Positions 8,101-15,998 of a stretch of 64,000 nt of DNA are shown in pieces. Made by a program: the position numbers and the translations under genes. The stretch comes from Pontiella agarivorans (lineage in GTDB: Bacteria > Verrucomicrobiota > Kiritimatiellia > Kiritimatiellales > Pontiellaceae): assembly GCF_034531395.1 (NCBI RefSeq), contig NZ_JARVCO010000010.1:310001-374000 (forward strand). The letters run 5' to 3'. The notes under the pieces were generated by a model. The model was given only the letters and a program-made list of their open reading frames with translations. It was not told the DNA's origin and did no database searches. Positions within the stretch are counted from its first letter, which is position 1, and each line of letters begins with the position of its first letter.

Positions 8101-9820
8101 TGCAATGCTCACCGGTACGGGAGAGATTAAGCTTACGGATACCGATGCCGTGCTCGTGCTGGAAAACGGCAATATGGCGATTGATGAGGATGGTGCGCTG
8201 GGGTATACGGTTTCGTCCGGAGTGTCGTTTGCCGGTACCGGATCAAATCAGGTTAAAGTGGATGGCGGTATTTTCGGTCTGCTCGGGGGCTCAACTGCGG
8301 ATCAGTATTCCGGGTTTGATGGGCTGACGCTTAACGGAACTGAGTTCTATGGTTATGGAACTAATAACTTCAGTTCGGTCAGTATGATTAACGGAACCAT
8401 CCGGCCGAGTTCGAACCTGGGGGCAACCACGCTGTCGACCGGTAAATACACTCTGATCGATACGGCCGGTACCTTGGTGTTTAACGGTGCTTTCAGTGCA
8501 TCGAACACCACCTATAAAGCAGGTGTGCTCGGTGAGTATGGCCACGACCTGCTTCATTTTGCTCAGAATGTTACGCTGGATGGGCTGATTGCGGACATTA
8601 CAGTGGCGAGTGTCACGAACTCTGAAATGGTGATTCTTTCCTCTGATGTCGGACTCAGCGGGGATTTTGCGGAAACCAATCTGACGAACCACATGCTTTT
8701 GTTTGATGCGTCGCTGGTGAAGGCGGGGAATGAAATGAAAGTGATAATGACGAATACGACGGATACTTTCAGCTCGTCGCTCGACTATGCGGCAAGTGAA
8801 TCGATTCGCGCCGGATTCAACGGCATGAAAAATGCGGTGTTCACCCGCACCAAACAGTTGCGCCGCAATCTGGTTTCGACTGCGCATTCCATGCCGCACG
8901 ATGCTTTTCTGATGACCAATACGAACGCTCCCGCCGGACCGCAGGGCCCCGGCGCGGAGAATACGATTTTTGATATGCACGTGTGGGCGCAGTATTTTAA
9001 TGGTCAGGGCGATTATAGTGCACATGGCAGCTCCGACAGTTATACCCTCAACAACAGCGGTACCACGCTGGGTGCTGATAAACTGGTGGGTGAAGATCTC
9101 ACCGTCGGTCTGAATTACACCTATGTTCAGGGCGATGCGCAGACCGCGAACACAGATTATCTCGATACTGAAACCTACTGGTTTGGGGCCTATGGCGAAT
9201 GGGTGGGTAAAAACGGACTTTATATCGATACGTTGCTGGCCTACGGCCGTTCCAACTATGATTCCATCCGGGTGGAAAACGACAACGGTCGGGATTACCG
9301 CGGTACGGCTTCCTATCGCGGTGATAACTTCGGCGGCTATGTGGATGTGGGGCAGTACATGTATTATAAAAACCTGGCGATTGCTCCGTATGCGGGGTTG
9401 CATGTGCTGTTTATGAATACAGGTGATCACACGGAAACCAGCACCGCCGATGCAAACGATCAGCTGAAAATCAGCAGTATGAGCCGGAACCTGGTTGAAT
9501 CGGCACTCGGGTTGAAAGCCCGCCACCGTTTCGATACCAGCATCGGCCGGTTTCAGACGACCGGTTATGCCGAATGGACGCACGATTTTGTGCAGGATGA
9601 AATCGCAACGGAAATGCAGCAGGTCAACGATATCCTCGGGCTGAATACCGCAGCGGTCACCCAGGCGGCGATCAAGCCGGATGAAGACCTGTTCAATGTC
9701 GGGCTTGGTCTGAGCTGGCGCAGTACGGAATATATGGAAATCGGCATCGGCTATAACGGCCGCTTCAGCGATGACTATGAAGAGCATACCGGCTCGCTGA
9801 TGCTCGATGTGATGTTCTAA
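5153..9820 (+). CDS. Type V autotransporter with beta-helix passenger
   Basis: 1,555 residues with an AGGAG ribosome binding site. Residues 1-21 are a Sec signal peptide (ends FAQAQ). Residues about 25-1230 are a passenger made of short repeats rich in N, G, S, T, V and D (for example NSVSVSGGGQVLADS and TGTVTVENGSSVSVG), the pattern of a right-handed beta-helix. From about 1270 to the end is an autotransporter beta-barrel (HVWAQYFNGQGDYSAHG, then GLNYTYVQGDAQT, then alternating aromatic strands), ending LMLDVMF with the terminal phenylalanine expected for outer-membrane insertion. The passenger holds two large copies of a unit of roughly 360 residues: SWNTGGHLYLTNG near 200 matches NWNSGGNLALING near 553, and GTLTRTSGLDGTQ near 426 matches GTLTRSDYFLDKEQ near 797. 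Probable surface adhesin or scaffold; no protease or enzyme motif was seen. Confidence 0.93.
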   Translation: MTRFLKILGLSLALSGFAQAQYTNVIEGGQTVPVSSDWNNGGTNLIVGGTSGGNTLNINTGYVVSNSSEVVIGRDAGAAGNTVSLDGSGLLVNGDLTVGRDGNDNRLMIDDESYVENTHAYVGANSDGNAVSVTDYSVWNNQGTLYLDSGSGNSVSVSGGGQVLADSLQLSADNTFNLNQSGVLLLRSDFNASTAGFSWNTGGHLYLTNGTLSGLSETNGITYLHDARDLTLNDSDLDASGTDLTVGNNGSNSDLQILNGGTVEADNGIIGSGSDAANNSIMVSGEDSSLRFSEGGLKIGVDAGTGNALGVFDGAWTFVGDAAEGDVAGTTNGGLIVAHSTGATLELDNSARVSVDGGLFVGTAGGGTGTVTVENGSSVSVGTVDIEDGSSIELQDAGSFSVAGDFIYGNDMTKFIWGNNTTLGVGGTLTRTSGLDGTQRTLNLNGGDWALADSTVVSGVSNTVQVLDGGSLTTTSGLLSGTNNAVVVSGSDSQWENTGFLYAEGTNNSVSVASGGKVSATGVDFDDGNVFNINSGGTLALTTNLFDWSAAANINWNSGGNLALINGEFTGLDSTNLVFNGATNSAVSVGNGRSLTLENGTWDDHSTDHLVVGLNRSGETISISNKTTMAHNDAYIGWGSGSGGNSVVVSDADTLWEVQGGDLYIGAYWANGTNLTGTGGNDNYLYVRDGAQVFVGDATTNEAGVLVASSGGASMTLGDGRVEIDDTLFIGQGVNTGAVTIMDGGDMRVGDLEIAAGSELDLQENGIFRISNDLNMDALAGNGFDWYSTNSTIQVDGTLTRSDYFLDKEQNLILGTNGLWNTGGADLIVGVDGNSKLTVRDTGELNAGNITIGGAVSNSGSSAVIVDGGGVLNATDVTIGAETDSNYLEISDQGSVNLLGSVYLGGTNSTGNYVLLDGSNTTMNIGGDLLVGAADTNSAENVFYLQNKAELTVDGDVSIFGGNRMALNGATNSVGGDFTVYSNAMLTGTGEIKLTDTDAVLVLENGNMAIDEDGALGYTVSSGVSFAGTGSNQVKVDGGIFGLLGGSTADQYSGFDGLTLNGTEFYGYGTNNFSSVSMINGTIRPSSNLGATTLSTGKYTLIDTAGTLVFNGAFSASNTTYKAGVLGEYGHDLLHFAQNVTLDGLIADITVASVTNSEMVILSSDVGLSGDFAETNLTNHMLLFDASLVKAGNEMKVIMTNTTDTFSSSLDYAASESIRAGFNGMKNAVFTRTKQLRRNLVSTAHSMPHDAFLMTNTNAPAGPQGPGAENTIFDMHVWAQYFNGQGDYSAHGSSDSYTLNNSGTTLGADKLVGEDLTVGLNYTYVQGDAQTANTDYLDTETYWFGAYGEWVGKNGLYIDTLLAYGRSNYDSIRVENDNGRDYRGTASYRGDNFGGYVDVGQYMYYKNLAIAPYAGLHVLFMNTGDHTETSTADANDQLKISSMSRNLVESALGLKARHRFDTSIGRFQTTGYAEWTHDFVQDEIATEMQQVNDILGLNTAAVTQAAIKPDEDLFNVGLGLSWRSTEYMEIGIGYNGRFSDDYEEHTGSLMLDVMF

Positions 9821-9873
9821 ACGTGCTGTGAGCTGACAGCTGTAAGTTTGCGATAGAAACTCAGGGGTTTGCT

Positions 9874-11205
9874 ATGCTGTCATTCGGATGTTTATGTGTG
9901 CTGCTGGGACTGGGCTACTGGCTCCGTCGCAGAATCGTGTTGCTGCAGAAACTCTACCTTCCGGCCAGCGTCATTGCCGGGTTGCTCGGTCTGTTGTTTT
10001 TCCAAATCCTTGATGTTCCGGCGGAAGTTTCCAAAGGCTGGAACCTGCTGCCCGGTCAGTTGATCAATGTGGTGTTCGCCTGCCTTTTTCTGGGGACCGC
10101 ACTGCCGCCGGTTTCCAGAGTCTGGAAAAGTTCCAGCCGTCAGCTCGCCTACGGCCAGATCGTGGCGTGGGGACAGTACGCAGTCGGCTGCTTTTTTGTA
10201 CTGCTTATGCTCAAGCCTTTTTTTGATCTTCCCGATATTTTTGCCGGCATAATGCCGGTCGGGTTCGAGGGCGGCCACGGAACGGCCGGCGGTATGGGTC
10301 CGGCCTTCGATGAACTCGGTTTCCCGGAAATGAAGGATTATGCCCTCGCCGCGGCTACCGGCGGGATTATGGGCGCGATTATTGTCGGGATGGGGCTGGT
10401 GAACTGGGCCGTTCGCAAAGGTTATGTCGAACGTAAGGTGAAGCCGGGCGTCGATATTGAAGATTACTCCGGTCTGATTCCGCATGAGCACCGTCCGGCA
10501 GCCGGAAAAATCAGTGTTTCCTCTGATGTCATCGGCTCGCTTTCGCTGCATCTGGTTTTTGTCGGAGCGGCCATTCTGCTGGGTTGGCTGATGAAAGAGG
10601 GGATGATTTTCGCAACGCGCGGGCTTCCGGAAACAGGCCAAGATATTTTTGAGAGTTTTCCGCTTTTTCCGCTCTGTATGCTGGGCGGTGTGGTGGTTCA
10701 GTTTCTGGCCGATCGGCTGGATCCGCACGAGCATATGGACGAAGGCCTGATGTTGCGCATTCAGAACTGTGCGCTCGATTTTCTGGTGGTTGCCGCCATT
10801 GCGACGATCCGCATTGATGTGGTGGCACAGCAGTGGGTTCCGATTGTGATGCTGGTTCTGGCGGGTATTGGTTGGAATGTACTGATGCTTACGGTTTTTG
10901 CACGTCGGGCATTTAACGATGCCTGGTTTGAACGCGGGATTGCTGAAATGGGGCAGTCGATGGGCGTGACGGCCACCGGTCTGTTGCTGCTGCGGGTGGT
11001 GGATCCGGATTATGAAACCGAAGCGGCTGAAGCCTTTGCCGCGAAACAGCTGCTGCATGAACCGTTTATGGGCGGCGGGCTTTGGACCGGTGCGGCGATC
11101 CCGTTGCTGGCGCTGTGGGGCGGATGGCCGATTTTCGGGATTGCTGTCGGAGCCATTGCAATCTGGACGACAGTCCTGTTTATTCTCAACCGTCGTGCGG
11201 TGTGA
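9874..11205 (+). CDS. gltS: GltS-type sodium/glutamate symporter
   Basis: 443 residues, preceded by CAGGGG. The protein has about ten to twelve hydrophobic segments and the diagnostic loop MPVGFEGGHGTAGGMGPAF (about residues 127-145), which in GltS is a re-entrant transport loop. A second related loop, near residue 360, reads MGQSMGVTATGLLLLRVVDP. It would import glutamate, or a related dicarboxylate, with sodium across the inner membrane. The first transmembrane segment starts immediately at the chosen methionine, leaving no signal peptide. A perfect palindrome copy lies inside at 10113-10127. The downstream outer-membrane protein gene is 36 bp away in the same direction and may be cotranscribed. 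Confidence 0.87.
   Translation: MLSFGCLCVLLGLGYWLRRRIVLLQKLYLPASVIAGLLGLLFFQILDVPAEVSKGWNLLPGQLINVVFACLFLGTALPPVSRVWKSSSRQLAYGQIVAWGQYAVGCFFVLLMLKPFFDLPDIFAGIMPVGFEGGHGTAGGMGPAFDELGFPEMKDYALAAATGGIMGAIIVGMGLVNWAVRKGYVERKVKPGVDIEDYSGLIPHEHRPAAGKISVSSDVIGSLSLHLVFVGAAILLGWLMKEGMIFATRGLPETGQDIFESFPLFPLCMLGGVVVQFLADRLDPHEHMDEGLMLRIQNCALDFLVVAAIATIRIDVVAQQWVPIVMLVLAGIGWNVLMLTVFARRAFNDAWFERGIAEMGQSMGVTATGLLLLRVVDPDYETEAAEAFAAKQLLHEPFMGGGLWTGAAIPLLALWGGWPIFGIAVGAIAIWTTVLFILNRRAV
10113..10127. repeat. TTCCA-N5-TGGAA palindrome, copy in gltS
   Basis: Perfect arms, spacer GAGTC, read as TCC AGA GTC TGG AAA (S-R-V-W-K). The rsmD copy at 61447 has the same spacer and frame in an unrelated protein. Confidence 0.85.
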
Positions 11206-11241
11206 TCTTTTTTTAAGTGTTAAAGCAGAAGGATGGTAACT

Positions 11242-11961
11242 ATGTATAAGATAAAGTTTTTTCTGGCAGTCCTCGCGGGACTGGCTCTCTGTTCTGCAAA
11301 AGCAGCGAAGAACGATGAATCGATGGGACTGACGCTGTCCGGCTGGGCCGGCTGGATGCGGGGGGCCGTGATGGTGGATGGACAGAAAGCAAAGATCCAC
11401 CGGGATTCCATGAACTATTTTGACGATCTGGATTTCGGTTATTCCGGAGAACTTACGCTGCGCGACAGCTCGATCGTGCTATTGGGTTCTTATGAATATT
11501 ATGACGGGATTGTATCTGATGTCTCTGTGGGCGGAACGCCGGGGTCGCTGGAATCCAATGAAAACACGTGGTGCCTCGCCATCGGATATCCTCTCGGTAC
11601 CGGAAGTTCGACCTTTGATTTCCTGGTCGGGCTTCAGTCGCTGGATATGGATAATACCCTGAATCTCGGCGGCACTGAATACAGCGACAGCGAAACGCTT
11701 TACGATGCCGTGGTGATGCTGCGGATGAAGTATGAGCTGTTCAGTGATTTTTACCTTTATGTGCCGCTTATGATGGGAGGAACCTATCTGAGTGATTCGG
11801 AATTTATCTATGATGCCGGCATTCAGCTGATGTATCAGTTTAACCCGGCATTTGATCTGCGCGTTGGATATCGGATTACCGGCTATGATTTCAGCGATTC
11901 CTCCGCTGCCACCGATTTTTATCAGCAGGGCTATTCCGCCTCCATCGGAATGACCTTTTAG
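11242..11961 (+). CDS. Small outer-membrane beta-barrel protein
   Basis: 239 residues. The ATG at 11242 is preferred over 11233 because GAAGGA sits directly against 11233 but 8 bases before 11242. The leader MYKIKFFLAVLAGLALCSAKA is a Sec signal peptide. The mature chain alternates aromatic and polar residues and has pairs such as FDLRVGYRITGYDF and a final ASIGMTF, typical of an 8-strand outer-membrane barrel ending in phenylalanine. No enzymatic motif is visible. Family assignment is not possible by eye; functions such as a porin-like or OmpW/OmpA-like barrel remain open. Confidence 0.72.
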   Translation: MYKIKFFLAVLAGLALCSAKAAKNDESMGLTLSGWAGWMRGAVMVDGQKAKIHRDSMNYFDDLDFGYSGELTLRDSSIVLLGSYEYYDGIVSDVSVGGTPGSLESNENTWCLAIGYPLGTGSSTFDFLVGLQSLDMDNTLNLGGTEYSDSETLYDAVVMLRMKYELFSDFYLYVPLMMGGTYLSDSEFIYDAGIQLMYQFNPAFDLRVGYRITGYDFSDSSAATDFYQQGYSASIGMTF

Positions 11962-12048
11962 CCGGGGGAAGTTCTCCGGCCGGTTCAGAACATTTAGGCA
12001 TCGGCTTGAGATACGTCCGGATCAGCTGATTTGGGCTGTATTGCCCTG

Positions 12049-12076
12049 TTGACAGTTTGTCCGTTTCGCGTATTTT
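12049..12076 (+). promoter_or_regulatory. Sigma-70-like promoter of grpE-dnaJ
   Basis: TTGACA at 12049-12054 and TATTTT at 12071-12076, 16 bases apart, 55 bases before the grpE start codon. No CIRCE element was found nearby. A one-mismatch palindrome (TTTCA-N5-TGGAA) overlaps the downstream end at 12076-12090. Confidence 0.5.
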
Positions 12077-12100
12077 TTCATGCTCTGGAAATGAAAAGAC

Positions 12101-12116
12101 CCCGCGGTATCGCGGG
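12101..12116 (+). promoter_or_regulatory. GC-rich hairpin in grpE 5' leader
   Basis: CCCGCG, loop GTAT, CGCGGG: a perfect 6-bp stem immediately before the likely ribosome binding site GGGAAAGGA of grpE. It could modulate translation or act as an operator; there is no T-run, so it is not a terminator. Confidence 0.5.
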
Positions 12117-12130
12117 AAAGGATTTTTACT

Positions 12131-12742
12131 ATGGCTAAAAAAGAAAAGATTCAGGAAGAAGAACTTAAGGCAGAAGAAGCAATTGCAGAAGAAGCAGTTG
12201 AAGAGACGTCTGAAGCAGTGGAAGAGCTTCCGGATACTGAAGTGATCGAAGACGAAGAAACGGCGCAGGCGGTTGAGGAAGAAGAGGATGAATCCCTGCG
12301 CGACCAGTTGGTGCGTCTTCAGGCCGACTTTACCAATTTCCGGAACCGTACGCAGCGCGAGCGGATTGAGCTTTACCAACGCGCTAACGAAGACCTGCTG
12401 CTGGAAATCCTGCCGGTACTTGATCACTATGAAATGGGCCTGGAGACCGCGGAACAGCATGAGGCCGATAAAGCCGTCGTGGATGGCTTCAAAATGGTTT
12501 ATGACCAGTTCCGGAATGTGCTGAAGAAATTCAATCTCGAGCCCATCGAAGCCGTTGGACAGGAATTTGATCCGCATAAACATGAAGCGCTGACCCACAT
12601 GCCGTCGGATGAATATCCGGCCGAAGTCTGTTCGAATCAGGTGCGCCGCGGTTACATGTTCGGCGACAAACTTCTGCGCGCCGCACAGGTGGTCGTTTCC
12701 TCGGGGCCTGCCGAAGCGTCAGCTGAAAAAGGGGCTGAATAA
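12131..12742 (+). CDS. grpE: Nucleotide exchange factor GrpE
   Basis: 203 residues. A long acidic, Glu-rich N-terminal tail (about residues 1-55) leads into the coiled-coil region, where [19 protein letters not shown] (about 60-78) is the GrpE signature. The C-terminal beta domain ends with the family motif [17 protein letters not shown] (about 174-190). GrpE releases ADP from DnaK in the Hsp70 cycle; cytosolic. It is followed by dnaJ after 2 bp, so the two are almost certainly one transcript. No dnaK gene is in the window. The leader holds a promoter and a small hairpin. Length agrees with the family. Confidence 0.97.
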   Translation: MAKKEKIQEEELKAEEAIAEEAVEETSEAVEELPDTEVIEDEETAQAVEEEEDESLRDQLVRLQADFTNFRNRTQRERIELYQRANEDLLLEILPVLDHYEMGLETAEQHEADKAVVDGFKMVYDQFRNVLKKFNLEPIEAVGQEFDPHKHEALTHMPSDEYPAEVCSNQVRRGYMFGDKLLRAAQVVVSSGPAEASAEKGAE

Positions 12743-12744
12743 TC

Positions 12745-13914
12745 ATGTCCGAAAAACGCGATTATTATGAAGTGCTGGGCGTTTCCAAAAATGCCACAGC
12801 TGATGAAATCAAAAAGGCCTACCGCAAGGTGGCCATGAAATACCATCCCGACCGCAATCCGGGAGATAAAGAGGCCGAGGAAAAATTCAAAGAAGCCTCC
12901 GAGGCGTATGAGGTACTTACCGATGCCGATAAAAAAGCCCGTTATGACCAGTTCGGTCATCAGGCCTTTGCGCCGGGCGGCGGTGGATTCGGCGGCGGAT
13001 TCGGCGGTGGTTTCCACGATGCATCTGACATTTTTGAGCAGGTATTCGGTGGCGGTTTCAATATTAATGACCTCTTTGGCGGGGGCGGTGGGCGTCGTCG
13101 TTCCAATGGTCCGGCGCGCGGGTCCGACCTGCGCTATGACCTGGATGTCGATTTTGAAGAAGCGGCCCTGGGCTCACACCGCACGCTGACCCTTCCGGTA
13201 TCGGAAACCTGCAAAAAATGTTCCGGCAGCGGAGCGGAACCGGGAACCTCAAAAACCACCTGTCCGACCTGCGGCGGCCGCGGTCAGGTTTCTTCGGGCG
13301 GCGGGTTCATTCAGTTCTCCCAGACCTGTCCGACCTGCGGCGGTGCCGGCGAAACCATCGCGCATCCCTGCTCGGCCTGTAACGGTGCCGGCAGCATCAA
13401 GGAGCGCAAAACCATCAAGCTGCGCATTCCGGCCGGGGTTGAATCCGGTTCGCGCCAGCGGCTGCCCGGCAAGGGCGAGGCCGGCGCGCGCGGCGGTCCG
13501 GCCGGCGACCTGTTCATCGTTTTCCATGTGCGCGATCATGAGCTGTTCAAGCGCAGCGATCTCGACATCTACTGCGAAGTGCCGGTGCCGTTCCATATCG
13601 CGATGCTCGGCGGCGAAATTCAGGTGCCGACGATTCATGGCGGAGCCAAACTCAAGATTCCGGCAGGAACTGAAAGCGGAAAAATCTTCCGTCTGCGCGG
13701 TCAGGGCGTTCAGGATGCTGCACATGGACACGGTAAAGGCGACCAGCATGTGCAGGTGAAAATCGAAGTGCCGAGCCGGCTTTCCGGTAAAGAGAAAAAA
13801 GCGATGCAGCAGCTGGTGGAACAGCTCCACGACAATCATTTCGAAGAAACCGCCCGCATGAAAAAACTGGCGGATAAATTTTATGAGCGTAAACGCAAAC
13901 TTGAATCCGAGTAG
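12745..13914 (+). CDS. dnaJ: Chaperone DnaJ
   Basis: 389 residues with the complete type I Hsp40 layout. The J-domain (1-70) has HPD in [15 protein letters not shown] near residue 34. A Gly/Phe-rich linker (about 75-125) follows. Four zinc-binding CxxCxGxG-type repeats occupy about residues 153-215 ([32 protein letters not shown]), and the C-terminal substrate domain closes the protein at [15 protein letters not shown]. It stimulates DnaK ATPase and delivers clients. Its 3' 175 bp are duplicated 4.7 kb downstream next to a second rsmE. Confidence 0.98.
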   Translation: MSEKRDYYEVLGVSKNATADEIKKAYRKVAMKYHPDRNPGDKEAEEKFKEASEAYEVLTDADKKARYDQFGHQAFAPGGGGFGGGFGGGFHDASDIFEQVFGGGFNINDLFGGGGGRRRSNGPARGSDLRYDLDVDFEEAALGSHRTLTLPVSETCKKCSGSGAEPGTSKTTCPTCGGRGQVSSGGGFIQFSQTCPTCGGAGETIAHPCSACNGAGSIKERKTIKLRIPAGVESGSRQRLPGKGEAGARGGPAGDLFIVFHVRDHELFKRSDLDIYCEVPVPFHIAMLGGEIQVPTIHGGAKLKIPAGTESGKIFRLRGQGVQDAAHGHGKGDQHVQVKIEVPSRLSGKEKKAMQQLVEQLHDNHFEETARMKKLADKFYERKRKLESE

Positions 13915-14002
13915 CCTTTGCCACGGAAAACACAATAAACCACGGGAATTGAAATGCCTCTTTTTGTGACTTTTTGTGTTCTTTGCGGCTATTCTCCCGG
14001 CC

Positions 14003-14716
14003 ATGCGCATTAATTCACTAGTTGAGACGGATGAGCTGGAGAAAGAGATTGCCGTTCTTTCTCCGGAGGAGTCGCATCATCTGGCCCGCGTTCTGCGGGT
14101 TCAGTCCGGGCAGGAAATAACCCTGTTCGACGGGCAGGGCGGCGTGGCGGAAGGCGCCATCGAAACCGTTTCCAAAACCGCGGTCGAGGTGCGGATTTCC
14201 AACCATTGGAAGGTGCCGAAGCCCGAAGTTGAAATCGATCTGATCCAGGCGGTGCCGAAACCGGACCGCTGGGAGCTGGTGCTGCAGAAAGCGGTCGAAC
14301 TCGGGGCCACGACGATCCGCCCGGTGCTGACGAAGCATACCGAGTTCAAACCGAATCCCAAAAAACAGGCCCGCTGGGATAAAATTGTTTATAATGCGGC
14401 TCAGCAGTGCGAAGTCCGCTGGCTGCCCGATCTCCAACCTTTGGAAAAGTTCGACGCCGTGGTTCCAACCCTTGGAAACTTCGACCTCGTCCTCATCGGC
14501 TCGCTATACGAAGGTGCAAAGCCCTTTCGCGAAGTTCCTATGGTTGGAAAAACCAAAGTGGCCCTGCTGATCGGCCCCGAAGGCGACTTCTCGGAAAAGG
14601 AAGTAAAGGCCGCCATCGACGCCGGCGCCGTCCCCGTCTCCTTCGGCGACCGCATCCTCCGCACCGAAACCGCCGCAATTTTTGGTTTAAGCGTGCTGGC
14701 TTACGAACTTTTGTAG
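14003..14716 (+). CDS. rsmE: 16S rRNA (uracil-1498-N3)-methyltransferase, copy 1
   Basis: 237 residues from MRINSLVE; the upstream extension to 13976 is rejected because the second copy starts at the same MRINSLV. The N-terminal PUA-like part includes SPEESHHLARVLRVQSGQ; the SPOUT domain includes VQKAVELGATTI-type sequence (LQKAVELGATTIRPV), the SAM-binding LLIGPEGDFSEKEV and the knot end DRILRTETAA. It methylates U1498 of 16S rRNA. It follows dnaJ by 88 bp. The gene contains two perfect palindromes and two one-mismatch copies (14432-14446 and 14535-14549), each read in a different frame. The copy at 18827 is a close paralogue; which one is functional cannot be decided, since both are intact. 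Confidence 0.95.
   Translation: MRINSLVETDELEKEIAVLSPEESHHLARVLRVQSGQEITLFDGQGGVAEGAIETVSKTAVEVRISNHWKVPKPEVEIDLIQAVPKPDRWELVLQKAVELGATTIRPVLTKHTEFKPNPKKQARWDKIVYNAAQQCEVRWLPDLQPLEKFDAVVPTLGNFDLVLIGSLYEGAKPFREVPMVGKTKVALLIGPEGDFSEKEVKAAIDAGAVPVSFGDRILRTETAAIFGLSVLAYELL
14197..14211. repeat. TTCCA-N5-TGGAA palindrome, rsmE copy 1, site A
   Basis: Spacer ACCAT, read TCC AAC CAT TGG AAG (S-N-H-W-K). The aligned site in rsmE copy 2 keeps both arms but has spacer ATCAT. Confidence 0.88.
14463..14477. repeat. TTCCA-N5-TGGAA palindrome, rsmE copy 1, site C
   Basis: Spacer ACCCT, read CCA ACC CTT GGA (P-T-L-G), a different frame from site A of the same gene. Confidence 0.88.
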
Positions 14717-14884
14717 ACTGCGCTGAATCTCGCGCAGGAAACACGCCAGGGAATAGACCCATATTTCTGATGGCTGGTGCCGAACGATGGATCTGCAGGT
14801 TTTAAACGCTAGGCAGATTCATGAAACCTGAACAACAGGCCGGTCGTCTTTATTATTAGCAACAAGCTGTTGGCTGCTGCGCTG

Positions 14885-15454
14885 GGGCTGTCAAACGCTG
14901 ATCGACAGCGCCGCGGTTCTTGAGATCGACGATCCGCTGCTGCCGAAGTGGAAGAATGTGCTCGATCGCTTGGTGGACTATCCCGTGGATGAAACCGGGC
15001 TGATGATCGGCAAGGATGTGCCCTATGCCAAATCGCACCGCCACTATTCGCAGCTGCTGATGTTTTATCCGCTGAGTACGATGAATCTGGACGACCCCGC
15101 CGAGCGCGCGCTGGCGCTGAAATCGCTGAAGCACTGGCAGTGCTTTCCGGAAGCGCTCGCCGGCTACTCCTATACGGGCTCATCCTCCATGTATTCACTG
15201 TTGGGCGACGGCGAAATGGCGGAACAGCGCATGTAGGATTTCTTCGACGACAAACTGCTGCCGAATACCTTCTACAAGGAGGGCTCGCCGGAACAATGAA
15301 AGTGACCGGCGTGCAGGCCGGCGCGGTGAAAGAGCTCGGCGGCGGTGTGGTTGAAATTGCGCTGGAGAAGGGCGGAACCGCCGTGCTTTCCGATGCCTCC
15401 TATACCGGGGATTTCGTGATCCGCCCGGTGGAAAAGAAATTCAGCGCCGACTGA
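14885..15454 (+). pseudogene. Degenerate GH95-like glycosidase remnant
   Basis: A frame beginning near 14889 reads LIDSAAVLEIDDPLLPKW, then a stretch with SHRHYSQLLMFYPLS, the His-rich motif and Tyr-Pro pattern of the catalytic (alpha/alpha)6 barrel of GH95-type alpha-L-fucosidases and relatives. It then hits TAG at 15234-15236 and TGA at 15297-15299. After a frame change, a C-terminal beta-sandwich-like piece (VTGVQAGAVKELGGGVVEI) ends at 15454. The N-terminus and several hundred middle residues are missing, so it cannot make an active enzyme. It lies just downstream of rsmE copy 1 inside the duplicated and rearranged region. The family assignment is by eye and could be a related glycosidase. 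Confidence 0.6.
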
Positions 15455-15479
15455 CGCTGGGGCGTAAAATAATTCGTAC

Positions 15480-15527
15480 GACGTTGCCTGCGCTCCGCGC
15501 AGGTCAACGTCCGATGCTCCGCGGTGG
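15480..15527. repeat. REP-like repeat, left copy
   Basis: Contains the dyad CCTGCGC TCC GCGCAGG inside GACGTT...AACGTC arms, followed by CCGCGGTGG. It matches the 17019-17066 copy in the same orientation with about seven differences in 48 bp. Confidence 0.75.
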
Positions 15528-15530
15528 TAG

Positions 15531-15551
15531 GGCGGTCTGTCCCAGACCGCC
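15531..15551. repeat. Perfect 9-bp stem-loop
   Basis: GGCGGTCTG, loop TCC, CAGACCGCC. No T-run follows, so it is more likely an interspersed palindromic repeat than a terminator. Confidence 0.6.
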
Positions 15552-15998
15552 GACCACGCGGTTGTATTGTGCCGCGATGATCTCTCTCGTTGGGACAGAA
15601 TGATTAAATGACAGGATAATTTAGAAAAAATCCGGACACCCCATCAGGCGCGGCGCCTCACTTCGTGCAATTCGCGTACATTCGTGATCCAAAACTCTTT
15701 TGTGTTTTCTGGGTATTCTGTAGTTCAGGATTCTAGCGGCGTCTTTCGGGTCCGCCGTTTTTGTACCCTTTGTTTTCTTTGTGCTCTCTCGGGGCAAATA
15801 ATCTCACTATTCAGCGCCGGATCTAATGGGACGGAAATATCCGACCGCATCCTGCGGGTTTCTAGGTGATGCAGTATGTCATCAATGCCGAACCATTGAT
15901 TCGTTACTTAAATTATAAATGTAATATTTCGGAACCTTAGTCGTGTAAAATGCATAAATACATTATACTATATATATAAAAAGAAAGGTGTATAGGTG

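Larger units (their letters stand above)
15455..15998. other. Gene-free stretch with repeats
   Basis: No coding sequence is supported. It holds a REP-like 48-bp repeat, an adjacent 9-bp-stem hairpin, degenerate fragments such as TTCGTGCAATTCGCG and TGATTAAATGACAGG, and an AT-rich tail (15900-15985) that probably carries the promoter of the next gene. Confidence 0.6.

Noticed and set aside
8291-9787. Minus-strand open frame of nearly 500 codons inside the autotransporter
   Set aside because: No domain, and it mirrors the barrel-coding frame; a compositional shadow.
9892-11400. Minus-strand frame of 502 codons opposite gltS
   Set aside because: His/Gln/Arg-rich antisense of transmembrane codons, crossing two real genes.
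12000-12130. CIRCE heat-shock operator before grpE
   Set aside because: No TTAGCACTC-N9-GAGTGCTAA or close variant was found.
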